Shown in pieces: positions 1-7,459 of a stretch of DNA of 35,976 bases (the stretch's first letter is position 1; every line of letters starts with the position of its first letter). This stretch comes from Brevundimonas subvibrioides. GTDB taxonomy: Bacteria; Pseudomonadota; Alphaproteobacteria; Caulobacterales; Caulobacteraceae. The position numbers and the translations under genes were made by a program. Below the pieces are notes generated by a model. That model saw nothing but the letters and a program-made list of their open reading frames with translations, did not search any database and was not told where the DNA came from. Location: the NCBI GenBank assembly GCA_002280475.1, contig NCEB01000028.1, forward strand, positions 1 to 35,976, read 5' to 3'.

Positions 1-125
<125 letters not shown>

Positions 126-131
126 ATCGCC

Positions 132-1592
132 TCAGTCATCCAGCACCCAGGTGTCCTTGGTTCCGCCGCCCTGGCTGGAGTTGACCACCAGCGAACCGGC
201 CTTCAGCGCCACCCGCGTCAGTCCGCCGGGCGCGACCCGCACGCCCGCCGGGCTGGACAGGACGAAGGGGCGCAGATCGACGTGGCGCGACTGCAGCTCG
301 GTCCCGCACAGGGTCGGGGCCGTCGACAGCGACAGCGTCGGCTGGGCGATGAAGTCGTCGGGATCGGCGATCAGCTTCCTGCGGAAATCCTCGATCTCGG
401 CCTTGGTCGAGGCGGGGCCGACCAGCATGCCGTAGCCGCCGGATCCGCCGACCTCCTTGACGACCAGCTCGGGCAGCTTGTCCAGGACCTCCTTGAGCGC
501 GTCCGGCTCGCGACAGCGCCAGGTCGGGACGTTGCCCAGGATCGGATCCCCGCCCGAGAAGAAGCGGATGATCTCGGGCATGTAGGTGTAGACCGCCTTG
601 TCGTCGGCCACGCCCGTCCCGACCGCATTGGCCAGGGTGACGTTGCCGGCCATATAGGCGTTCATCAGGCCCGGAACGCCGACGGTCGAATCCGGCCGGA
701 AGGTCAGGGGATCGATCCAGTCGTCGTCGACGCGGCGATAGATGACATCGACCTTCTGAGGGCCTTCGGTCGTGCGCATGAAGACGGTGTCGTCGTTGAC
801 GAACAGGTCGCCGCCCTCGACCAGCTCGACCCCCAGCTTGTCGGCCAGGAAGCTGTGCTCGTAGTAGGCCGAGTTGAACGGGCCGGGCGTCAGGACGACC
901 ACGTTCGGATCGGCCCCGGCGTCCTCGGGCGCGCTGGCCCGCAGGCTCGCCAGCAGCATGTCGGTATAGGTCTCGACCGGGCGGATGCGGTGTTCGGCGA
1001 ACAGATCCGGGAACAGCCGCATCATCATCTCGCGGTTCTCCAGCATGTAGGAGACGCCGCTGGGCGTTCGACAGTTGTCCTCCAGCACTAGAAAGCCGTC
1101 CTCGCCGGTGCGGACCAGATCCACGCCGCAGATGTGCGTCCAGATGTCCCCCGGCGGCCGGCGGCCCTGCATCTCGGGCCGATAATGCGGATTGGTCAGG
1201 ACCAGGTCGGCCGGGATGATCCCGGCCTTGATGCACTCCTGGGGGCCGTAGATGTCCTTGAGGAAGGCGTTCAGCGCCGACACCCGCTGGCGCAGGCCCT
1301 TCTCCAGCAAATCCCATTCGGCCGCCCCGATGATCCGCGGCACGACATCGAAGGGGATCAGCCGCTCGTTGGACTCGACGTCGCCATAGACGGCGAAGGT
1401 CACCCCCATCCGGCGAAAGAACAACTCGGCCTGCCGCGACCGGGCCTGCAGCAGGTCAGGGGGCGCCGTCTCCAGCCACCGGGCCAGGGTCCGATAGCTT
1501 CTTCGGATCGTCGCCGATCCGGGCGTGCCTGACATCTCGTCGAACGTGACGGTCGCTCCTGTCGCTGAAGAGATCAGCGTGGACCGGAGCAC
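132..1592 (-). CDS. Circularly permuted ATP-grasp family protein
   Basis: A 486-residue protein of the circularly permuted ATP-grasp family (DUF404/DUF407 type), predicted cytoplasmic COOH-NH2 ligases of unknown substrate. Family signs are the N-terminal FDEM motif (residues 17-20), FAVYGD, PFDVVPRII, the central TPGPFNSAYYEH stretch, the Gly-rich VVKEVGGSGGYGMLVGP nucleotide loop and the C-terminal DLRPFV motif. The start is GTG with no clear Shine-Dalgarno; it is kept because the next in-frame ATG is the Met of FDEM itself. It lies 34 nt after the truncated globin gene on the same strand, so co-transcription is possible. In other genomes an alpha-E (DUF403) and a transglutaminase-like gene often follow; here the downstream side is lost at the contig edge. 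Confidence 0.85.
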   Translation of the reverse strand: MLRSTLISSATGATVTFDEMSGTPGSATIRRSYRTLARWLETAPPDLLQARSRQAELFFRRMGVTFAVYGDVESNERLIPFDVVPRIIGAAEWDLLEKGLRQRVSALNAFLKDIYGPQECIKAGIIPADLVLTNPHYRPEMQGRRPPGDIWTHICGVDLVRTGEDGFLVLEDNCRTPSGVSYMLENREMMMRLFPDLFAEHRIRPVETYTDMLLASLRASAPEDAGADPNVVVLTPGPFNSAYYEHSFLADKLGVELVEGGDLFVNDDTVFMRTTEGPQKVDVIYRRVDDDWIDPLTFRPDSTVGVPGLMNAYMAGNVTLANAVGTGVADDKAVYTYMPEIIRFFSGGDPILGNVPTWRCREPDALKEVLDKLPELVVKEVGGSGGYGMLVGPASTKAEIEDFRRKLIADPDDFIAQPTLSLSTAPTLCGTELQSRHVDLRPFVLSSPAGVRVAPGGLTRVALKAGSLVVNSSQGGGTKDTWVLDD

Positions 1593-1600
1593 GGACGATG

Positions 1601-1618
1601 CGCAACCGATTTGTTGCG
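1601..1618. promoter_or_regulatory. Palindrome ahead of the ATP-grasp gene
   Basis: CGCAAC and GTTGCG form a perfect 6-bp inverted repeat with a 6-nt spacer, in the 34-nt gap between the globin stop and the ATP-grasp start. It could be an operator or a small mRNA hairpin. No promoter could be recognised around it. Confidence 0.3.
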
Positions 1619-1626
1619 TTGCGGGA

Positions 1627-2160
1627 TCAGCGGGTGACGACGTCGTCCTTCATCGGGGCCAGCTTGGCCAGGAAGCGGTTCTGGGCGCGGAAATCGACGC
1701 CTTCGCGGTCCATGGCGATCTGCAGATTTTCGACCAGGGCCCCCATGTCGGCGGCCTGCAGGCCAATGTCCCGATGCGACGTCGCCATGTCGCGCCCCGA
1801 ATAGTCCACCGGCGCTCCCAGGATGTAGGCGAACTGTTCCTTCAGCACCCGGCGCAGTCGGACCATATCGTGGCTGACGAAGGTGCCGGCGATGCGCGGG
1901 TCCTCGATCGACAGGTCGATCATGGCGTCGACCACGCGGCCGATGCCCTCGACGCCGTGAAAGGCTTCCAGCATCGCCGTGCCCTCGAACGGCGTGGCTC
2001 CGGCATGGGCGTTGGACCGGTCATACGGCTCGACCGCCACCTCGCCCGGGTGTTCGGTCGACATGACGACGGGGGGCAACTCCAGCGGCGCGTCGGCCTC
2101 CTGGGCGAGGGCCGTCACTGGCAAGGCGAAGACGGCGGCGGCGAGCAAGAAAAGACGCAT
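1627..2160 (-). CDS. Exported group 1 truncated hemoglobin
   Basis: A 177-residue protein with a Sec signal peptide (residues 1-19, cleavage after ALA), a roughly 40-residue linker, and a 2/2 globin domain (about 60-175). The proximal heme ligand (F8) is His129 in GRDMATSH; VDYSGRDM and the C-terminal LAPMKDD fit the trHbN family. At the place where the family usually has Phe-Tyr (B9-B10) it reads Met80-Ile81, so the O2-stabilising Tyr B10 appears absent. Known trHbN proteins bind O2 and NO and can detoxify NO; a periplasmic site is inferred from the signal peptide. It starts 3 nt after the DUF3034 stop, which suggests translational coupling. The family call is firm, NO dioxygenase activity is not. 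Confidence 0.85.
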   Translation of the reverse strand: MRLFLLAAAVFALPVTALAQEADAPLELPPVVMSTEHPGEVAVEPYDRSNAHAGATPFEGTAMLEAFHGVEGIGRVVDAMIDLSIEDPRIAGTFVSHDMVRLRRVLKEQFAYILGAPVDYSGRDMATSHRDIGLQAADMGALVENLQIAMDREGVDFRAQNRFLAKLAPMKDDVVTR

Positions 2161-2163
2161 GGA

Positions 2164-3063
2164 TCAGAACCCGACCTGGAGAGACAGATAGAGGCCGCGC
2201 TGGTCCTCGAAGGTCGCGATCGACCCCAGGTCCACCCAGGCGGCGGTGACCGACAGGTGCCGGTTCAAGGCGTAGGCGGCATAGACGTCGAACCAGTCGT
2301 CCTCTCCGGCGAAACCCAGATTGTCCGGCTTGGTCCGGTACTCGGCCCCAACGACCAGATTGCGGTTGAGCAGATACCCAACCGAGCCCTCGAACTGCGG
2401 CTCGACGTCGTCGTTGCGGTCGCCTCCGAAGCCGAGGAGGCCGGTCTGGTTGGCGTCGGTCCAGCGCACGGCCCCCGACACCAGCAGCGACTGCGCCAGG
2501 AACAACTTGGTCGCGGCGACGTAGACCTCGGTGCCCTCGTCGTCCCGACCGCCCACGGCGGCGATGATCGCACCCTGGTCGTTGGACTTGTGCTGCACCC
2601 CCACCGCGACCTGGGGCAGCCAGCTGTCCTGATCATAGACCGCGTCGCCCAGAACCTTGACCTTCACGCCCACGATGTCCTGGGTGAAGGTGAAGCCCGA
2701 ACCTAGCCCCAGAAGCGCTCCGGTCGCGCCCGTATCGAACTCCTGACGTGCCACCGACACCTCGACCCGGTCCCAGAAGGACGCCGCCGCGCCCCACGAC
2801 CGCAGTTCATAGTCGGGCAGATTGACGTAGGTGGCGTGGACATTGCCGCCGATGCCGTCCTCGGCCCCGTATCCGGAGGTGACCGCCCAGGTCGCCAGAC
2901 CGCCGCCGCCGGATCCCTCGATCGTCGAGACGCCGCCGGTCAGCAGAAGCTTGCCGCCGGCTCGGCTTTCGGGGACCCAGTCGAACATCTGCGCCGAGGC
3001 AGGACCGGCAAGGGTGGCGACGATCAGACTGGCGACGACGCCGATGGACTGGCAGTGGCGCAT
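2164..3063 (-). CDS. DUF3034 family outer-membrane protein
   Basis: A 299-residue protein with a signal peptide (MRHCQS to PASAQ), alternating polar/hydrophobic strands, and a C-terminal Phe (LSLQVGF) typical of outer-membrane beta-barrels. The sequence fits DUF3034, a family with no established function. The start at 3063 is preferred over an in-frame ATG 36 nt upstream because a GGAGG sits 7 nt before it and the signal peptide then begins correctly. It is the first gene of a leftward unit with the truncated globin and is divergent from the cupredoxin gene. It may form a pore or a surface for an envelope redox function; that role is inferred from neighbours only. Confidence 0.8.
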   Translation of the reverse strand: MRHCQSIGVVASLIVATLAGPASAQMFDWVPESRAGGKLLLTGGVSTIEGSGGGGLATWAVTSGYGAEDGIGGNVHATYVNLPDYELRSWGAAASFWDRVEVSVARQEFDTGATGALLGLGSGFTFTQDIVGVKVKVLGDAVYDQDSWLPQVAVGVQHKSNDQGAIIAAVGGRDDEGTEVYVAATKLFLAQSLLVSGAVRWTDANQTGLLGFGGDRNDDVEPQFEGSVGYLLNRNLVVGAEYRTKPDNLGFAGEDDWFDVYAAYALNRHLSVTAAWVDLGSIATFEDQRGLYLSLQVGF

Positions 3064-3148
3064 GGCCGACCTCCGAGGCTTTGCCTTATCTATCGGCAAC
3101 AGGGTTAATGGCTAATGAACCCAAGGAAGTAGAGGCGGGCAGAACCCT

Positions 3149-3170
3149 CACAACATTCGCCAATGTTGTG
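3149..3170. promoter_or_regulatory. Palindromic operator candidate in divergent promoter
   Basis: CACAACATT and AATGTTGTG form a perfect 9-bp inverted repeat around CGCC. It lies in the 180-bp region between the divergent DUF3034 and cupredoxin genes, so one regulator could control both directions. It does not match the FNR/Dnr consensus. The binding factor is unknown. Confidence 0.5.
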
Positions 3171-3189
3171 TAACGTCATTCAACAACCT

Positions 3190-3205
3190 TCGATTGCAGA
3201 ATCGA
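3190..3205. promoter_or_regulatory. Second palindrome in the same divergent promoter
   Basis: TCGATT and AATCGA form a perfect 6-bp inverted repeat around GCAG, 38 nt before the cupredoxin ATG and 20 nt from the first palindrome. It is unrelated in sequence to the first one, so two different regulators are possible. Confidence 0.4.
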
Positions 3206-3243
3206 TTTACTCCAGTTTCATAGGTCAATGGTAGGCAACACCC

Positions 3244-3864
3244 ATGCGCGCTCTACTTGTCCTGATCTTTGCCTGTTCCGCCTTCGCCGGCATGGCTCAC
3301 GCGGGTGATCTCACCGTTTCCGTGCGTGATACCGGTGGACGACCCGTTCGAGACGCGGTTGTGACTGTCAGACCCGACTCCGGCGTGCCTTCCGGCCCCA
3401 TCCGTTTCTCCTGGCCCCTGCGCGTGGTCCAGCAGAACGTCCAGTTCCAGCCTTATGTCCTGATCGCGCCCGTCGGCGGCACCGTGGCCTTTCCGAACCT
3501 GGATCGGGTGCGGCACCACGTCTATTCCTTCTCGCGCGGCAACCGGTTCGAGATCGAGTTGTTCGGCCAGGACCAGACCCGCACCCACACCTTCGCCGCG
3601 ACCGGCGTCGCCGCCCTGGGCTGCAATATCCACGACCAGATGCTGGCCTATGTGAAGGTCGTCGACACGCCCTACGCCGGCAAGACCGACGCGGCCGGCG
3701 ACGTGACGATCGCCGGCATTCCCGCCGGCGCGGCCCGCCTGATGGTCTGGCACCCCCAGCTGAACGTGCGCGGCAACGAAAGCGCCTATGTCCTGACCAT
3801 CGGGACCGGCCCCGGACGCCAGACCATGACCGGCGACTTCTCGGCACGGGCCGCGGTGCGGTGA
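3244..3864 (+). CDS. Exported cupredoxin-like (methylamine utilization-type) protein
   Basis: A 206-residue protein with a Sec signal peptide (residues 1-20, cleavage after AHA) and a plastocyanin-like fold. Likely type 1 copper ligands are His91 or His92 (RHHVYSFS), Cys127, His130 and Met133 (GCNIHDQM). Such proteins are often labelled methylamine utilization proteins, but no methylamine genes lie here, so that label should not be read as a function. A C-terminal segment resembles a carboxypeptidase regulatory-like beta domain. A periplasmic electron carrier or copper protein is the best inference. The following GGDEF/EAL gene starts 1 nt after its stop, so the two are coupled. Confidence 0.75.
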   Translation: MRALLVLIFACSAFAGMAHAGDLTVSVRDTGGRPVRDAVVTVRPDSGVPSGPIRFSWPLRVVQQNVQFQPYVLIAPVGGTVAFPNLDRVRHHVYSFSRGNRFEIELFGQDQTRTHTFAATGVAALGCNIHDQMLAYVKVVDTPYAGKTDAAGDVTIAGIPAGAARLMVWHPQLNVRGNESAYVLTIGTGPGRQTMTGDFSARAAVR

Positions 3865-3865
3865 C

Positions 3866-6169
3866 GTGACCCGTTTCCGCTATCTCCGCACGCGCCTGAC
3901 GGTCCTCTATGCGGGACTGTTCGGCCTCACGCTGATGCTGGTCGCGCTCGCGGTCTATATGGCCATCACGGCCAGCGCCCGGGGGGTCGTGCGCGGCGAG
4001 CTGACGGCGTCCGGCGCCGTCTATGGTCAGCTCTGGGACTCCCGCTCCGACCAGCTGCGTCAGGGGGCGTCCGTCCTCGCGCAGGACTACGGATTTCGCG
4101 AAGCGGTCGCCACCAACGACGAGCCCACGGTCCGGTCGGCGCTGGACAATCTGCGGGGCCGTCAGAAGGTGGAAGGCGCGCTGATCCTCGGCACCGACGG
4201 ATACGCCACCTCGGCGGGCGTCAGCCTGGATGACGCGGCGATCGACACTCTGTGGACCGGCCTGAACGACGCCACCCTGTCGGCGGGCGTTCTCAGTATC
4301 GAGGGCCAACCCTATCAGGCGGTCGCCGCCCCCGTGATGGCCCCGGTCCTGATCGGCTGGGTCGTCTTTCTGGAACGCCTCGACCAGGCCCAGATGCGAA
4401 GGCTCGAAGAGCTGTCGGCCATCCCTCTGTCGGCCTCGGTCCTGACGCGCCAGACCACCGCCTGGCACGACATGGCCGGACCCGCCAGCGCCCTGTCCGG
4501 CGTGGTCGACCGGGCCCTGGATGCCAGCGGCACGCCGGTCGGGGCCCGCGCGGCCGAGGGCGAGACCATGGTTCTGGCCCGCCCCTTACCCAGCTTCGGC
4601 GCCGAGGCACCCGCGGTTCTGACGCTCAGCTATCCTATGGCCCGGGCGCTGAAACCCTTCGAGCCGATGTTCTGGGCGCTCGGCGTGATCGCCCTGATCG
4701 GCATGGCCCTGCTGATGGCCGGCACCTGGCTGCTGTCTCGCGGCCTCAGCCGGCCGATCACGGCCCTGGATGAGGCCGTCCAACGCCTGCAGGCCGGAGA
4801 GGACGCCCAGGTCGAGGTCACCTCGTCGGACGAGATCGGGCGACTGGCCCAGAGTTTCAACGCCATGGCCGGAGACATCCGCGATCGCCAGGCGCGCCTG
4901 ACCCACATGGCGCTGCATGACCAGGAGACGGGCCTGCCCAACCGCCTGTGGCTTGAGCGCGAGGCGGCGGTGACCCCCTCGGCCTGTGTGCTCATGTTCG
5001 GGGTCGACCGGTTCGCCGTGGTGCGCAACGCCATCGGCTTCGAGGCCATGGGGCAGCTGGTGTCCGCCCTGGCGTCGCGGCTGTCGACGGCGGCCGGTGG
5101 CGTTCGCGTCGCGCGCGTCAGCGTCGGGGCGGTGGCCATCGTGCTGGAGATCGAGAACGACGCCGAGGCCCTGAGCCTCGCTGAGCGCCTCTGCGCCGTC
5201 GCCGACCAGCCGGTGAAGCTCATCGGCGCGACCGTCGATGCCTCCCTCACCGCCGGGCTGGACCGGGTCGGACGGCCGAGCGGTCGGGTCGATTCGCTGG
5301 TGGATCGCGCCGGCATCGCCCTCGACCAGGCGAGAGACGCGCGACGCAAGGCCGCCCTGTTCGACGCTGTCGCCTATGGCGATCCGGGGGCCAACCTCAG
5401 CCTCATCTCCGACCTGATCACGGCCCTGGAGAGCGACCAGGTCTGGATGGCCTATCAGCCCAAGTTCGATCTGCGCGATAACGCCATCACCGGCGTCGAG
5501 GGCCTGATGCGCTGGAACCACCCCAAGCGGGGCTTCATCGCGCCGGACCTGTTCATCGGCATGGCCGAGGAGACCGGCCAGATCCGTGCCCTGACCGAAT
5601 GGGGCGTGCGCCGCGTCATCGCCGACCAGAAGGCCCTCGCCGAAGCCGGACACGCCTTGCAGATGTCGGTCAACATCTCGGGCCGCCTGCTGTCCGACGA
5701 AGCCTTCGCCCAGTTCGCCCTGGACGCCGTGGCCGAGGCCGGGGGCGACATCTGCTTCGAGATCACCGAAACGGCCGTCATCGACAATCCCGAGGTGGCT
5801 CTGGGCATCATCGACCGGTTCGCGGCGGCCGGGATCAAGGTCTCGATCGACGACTACGGATCGGGCCTGTCGTCCCTGGCGTATCTGAAGCGCATCGCCG
5901 CCGACGAGCTGAAGATCGACAAGGCCTTCGTCCTGTCGCTGGACGACAGCGCCAAGGACGCCCTGCTGGTCAAGTCGACCATCGACCTGGCCCACAGTCT
6001 GGGCATGAGCGTCACCGCCGAGGGCGTCGAGACCGGGACGGCGCTGGCGCTCTTGCGCGGCATGGGTTGCGACACCGCCCAGGGCTATTTCATCGCCAAG
6101 GCCTTGCCGATGGCCGGCCTGATCGAGCGGCTGTCAAAGCCGGCATTGATGGAGACGAAGGCGGCCTGA
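3866..6169 (+). CDS. Membrane HAMP-GGDEF(degenerate)-EAL protein, predicted c-di-GMP phosphodiesterase
   Basis: 767 residues: TM1 (about 10-32), an extracytoplasmic sensor region (33-265), TM2 (266-290), HAMP (about 290-342), a GGDEF-like domain (345-500) and an EAL domain (515-757). The GGDEF signature is replaced by a VSVGAV stretch near residue 420, so cyclase activity is unlikely. The EAL domain keeps its key residues: Glu545 (EGL variant), Asn in VNISG, FEITET, IDDYGSG, LKIDKAF, AEGVE and AQGYF. It is therefore predicted to hydrolyse c-di-GMP in the cytoplasm in response to a periplasmic signal. The start is GTG, 1 nt after the cupredoxin stop. The partner sensed is probably in the envelope, perhaps the cupredoxin; this is inference. 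Confidence 0.85.
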   Translation: MTRFRYLRTRLTVLYAGLFGLTLMLVALAVYMAITASARGVVRGELTASGAVYGQLWDSRSDQLRQGASVLAQDYGFREAVATNDEPTVRSALDNLRGRQKVEGALILGTDGYATSAGVSLDDAAIDTLWTGLNDATLSAGVLSIEGQPYQAVAAPVMAPVLIGWVVFLERLDQAQMRRLEELSAIPLSASVLTRQTTAWHDMAGPASALSGVVDRALDASGTPVGARAAEGETMVLARPLPSFGAEAPAVLTLSYPMARALKPFEPMFWALGVIALIGMALLMAGTWLLSRGLSRPITALDEAVQRLQAGEDAQVEVTSSDEIGRLAQSFNAMAGDIRDRQARLTHMALHDQETGLPNRLWLEREAAVTPSACVLMFGVDRFAVVRNAIGFEAMGQLVSALASRLSTAAGGVRVARVSVGAVAIVLEIENDAEALSLAERLCAVADQPVKLIGATVDASLTAGLDRVGRPSGRVDSLVDRAGIALDQARDARRKAALFDAVAYGDPGANLSLISDLITALESDQVWMAYQPKFDLRDNAITGVEGLMRWNHPKRGFIAPDLFIGMAEETGQIRALTEWGVRRVIADQKALAEAGHALQMSVNISGRLLSDEAFAQFALDAVAEAGGDICFEITETAVIDNPEVALGIIDRFAAAGIKVSIDDYGSGLSSLAYLKRIAADELKIDKAFVLSLDDSAKDALLVKSTIDLAHSLGMSVTAEGVETGTALALLRGMGCDTAQGYFIAKALPMAGLIERLSKPALMETKAA

Positions 6170-6178
6170 CGATCTCAC

Positions 6179-6210
6179 TTGACCGTTCCACTGTTACAGC
6201 ATAGTGGAAC
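6179..6210 (+). promoter_or_regulatory. Operator and possible promoter of the histidine operon
   Basis: GTTCCACT (6185-6192) and AGTGGAAC (6203-6210) form a perfect 8-bp inverted repeat with a 10-nt spacer. A TTGACC (-35-like) at 6179-6184 abuts it; no convincing -10 is visible. The palindrome ends 8 nt before the regulator's ATG at 6219, so the mRNA would be leaderless or nearly so. Position and symmetry suggest an autoregulatory site for the YerC/HisR-type protein encoded just downstream. Confidence 0.55.
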
Positions 6211-6218
6211 GCGCACCG

Positions 6219-6554
6219 ATGACCGCGACCCTCGACAAACCCGCCGCCAGCCCGCCCTCGGCCGCCACCAAGGCCGACGATCGCGTCCGGCTGTTCGACG
6301 CCCTGCTGGCGCTGAAGACGCGTGAGGAGGTCGAGGCCTTTCTGACCGACCTGTGCACCCCGGCCGAGGTCCGCGCCTTCGCCGAACGCTGGGCCGTGGC
6401 CCGGCTGCTGGATCAGGGCGGCCGGTCCTATCGCGAGATCGCCTGCGAGGCAGGGGCCAGCCCGACGACCGTGGTGCGCGTCGCCCGCTTCCTGAAAGAG
6501 ATGCCGCATCAGGGCTATCGCCTGGTGCTTGACCGCCTTCACCCGAAAGCCTGA
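6219..6554 (+). CDS. TrpR-family YerC/YecD (HisR-like) transcriptional regulator
   Basis: A 111-residue protein of the TrpR/YerC-YecD family. The helix-turn-helix is in the second half: LCTPAEVRAFAERWAVARLL, then SYREIACEAGASPTTVVRVARFL. TrpR-family YerC proteins are known as predicted histidine-biosynthesis repressors (HisR) in Gram-positive bacteria; here the gene heads the his operon, which supports the same role. ATG 6219 is chosen over GTG 6204 because the latter lies inside the palindrome. hisG begins 23 nt after its stop. The effector is inferred to be histidine. Confidence 0.8.
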   Translation: MTATLDKPAASPPSAATKADDRVRLFDALLALKTREEVEAFLTDLCTPAEVRAFAERWAVARLLDQGGRSYREIACEAGASPTTVVRVARFLKEMPHQGYRLVLDRLHPKA

Positions 6555-6577
6555 CCCCCAAAAATGAGTATCGTAAA

Positions 6578-7459
6578 GTGAGCACCGTTTCGGGGCGACT
6601 TCGCATCGCCGTGCAGAAATCCGGCCGTCTGGCCGACCGCAGCCTGGACCTCGTCCGGGACGCGGGCCTGCGCGTCGTCAAGGGGGCCAACGACCTGCTT
6701 TACAAGGTCGAGAACTATCCGATCGACCTGCTGCGGGTGCGCGACGACGACATCCCGACCTTCGTCGCCGACGGCGTCTGCGACCTGGGCATCGTCGGCG
6801 AGAACGTGCTGGAGGAAGGCAAGAACGGAGGCGCCAACGCCTCGGTCGTCATGCCGCTGGGCTTCGGCAAGTGCACGCTGAAGCTGGCCTGTCCGCCGAC
6901 CCTGGCGTGGGACGGCCCGGCCTCTCTCCAGGGCCTGCGCATCGCCACCTCCTACCCCAGGATCCTGCGCCGCTATCTGGACGACCAGGGCGTCGCCGCC
7001 GACATCGTGGTCATGCGCGGGGCCGTCGAGGTGGCGCCCCGGCTGAAGCTGGCTTCGGCCATCTGCGATCTGGTCTCGACCGGCGCGACGCTGGAAGCCA
7101 ACGGCCTGATCGCCAAGGACACGGTGTTCGAAAGCCAGGCGGTGCTGATCCAGTCGCCGGTCGCGCCGGAGCCGCAACTGGCTCACCTGCTGGAATCGAT
7201 CATCGAGCGGATGGCGGGCGTCGTGTCCTCGCAGGGGGCCAAATACGTCATGCTGAACGCGCCGCGCAGCGCGCTGGACCAGATCACCGCCATCCTGCCC
7301 GGCGCGGGTGCCCCGACCGTCATGCCCCTGATGGGCCGCGACGACGCCGTCGCCGTCCACGCCGTGTGTCAGGAGGCTGTGTTCTGGGAGACGCTGGAGA
7401 AGCTCAAGGCCGCCGGGGCCTCGGCCATCCTGGTCCTGCCCATCGAGAAGATGATGTGA
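6578..7459 (+). CDS. hisG: ATP phosphoribosyltransferase, long form
   Basis: A 293-residue HisG that condenses ATP with PRPP, the first and feedback-regulated step of histidine synthesis. LRIAVQKSGRL, VCDLGIVGENV and the SGATL-like VSTGATLEANGL (PRPP loop) are present. The C-terminal part (about 220-293) is the ACT-like histidine-binding domain, so this is the HisZ-independent long form. The start is GTG with little Shine-Dalgarno. A five-codon ATG reading frame at 6564 ends in the TGA that overlaps this GTG and may couple translation. It overlaps hisD by 1 nt. Confidence 0.95.
   Translation: MSTVSGRLRIAVQKSGRLADRSLDLVRDAGLRVVKGANDLLYKVENYPIDLLRVRDDDIPTFVADGVCDLGIVGENVLEEGKNGGANASVVMPLGFGKCTLKLACPPTLAWDGPASLQGLRIATSYPRILRRYLDDQGVAADIVVMRGAVEVAPRLKLASAICDLVSTGATLEANGLIAKDTVFESQAVLIQSPVAPEPQLAHLLESIIERMAGVVSSQGAKYVMLNAPRSALDQITAILPGAGAPTVMPLMGRDDAVAVHAVCQEAVFWETLEKLKAAGASAILVLPIEKMM

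Noticed and set aside
6204..6218. GTG start for the YerC-like regulator at 6204
   Set aside because: It lies inside the palindrome and adds five unconserved residues; ATG 6219 fits the family N-terminus better.
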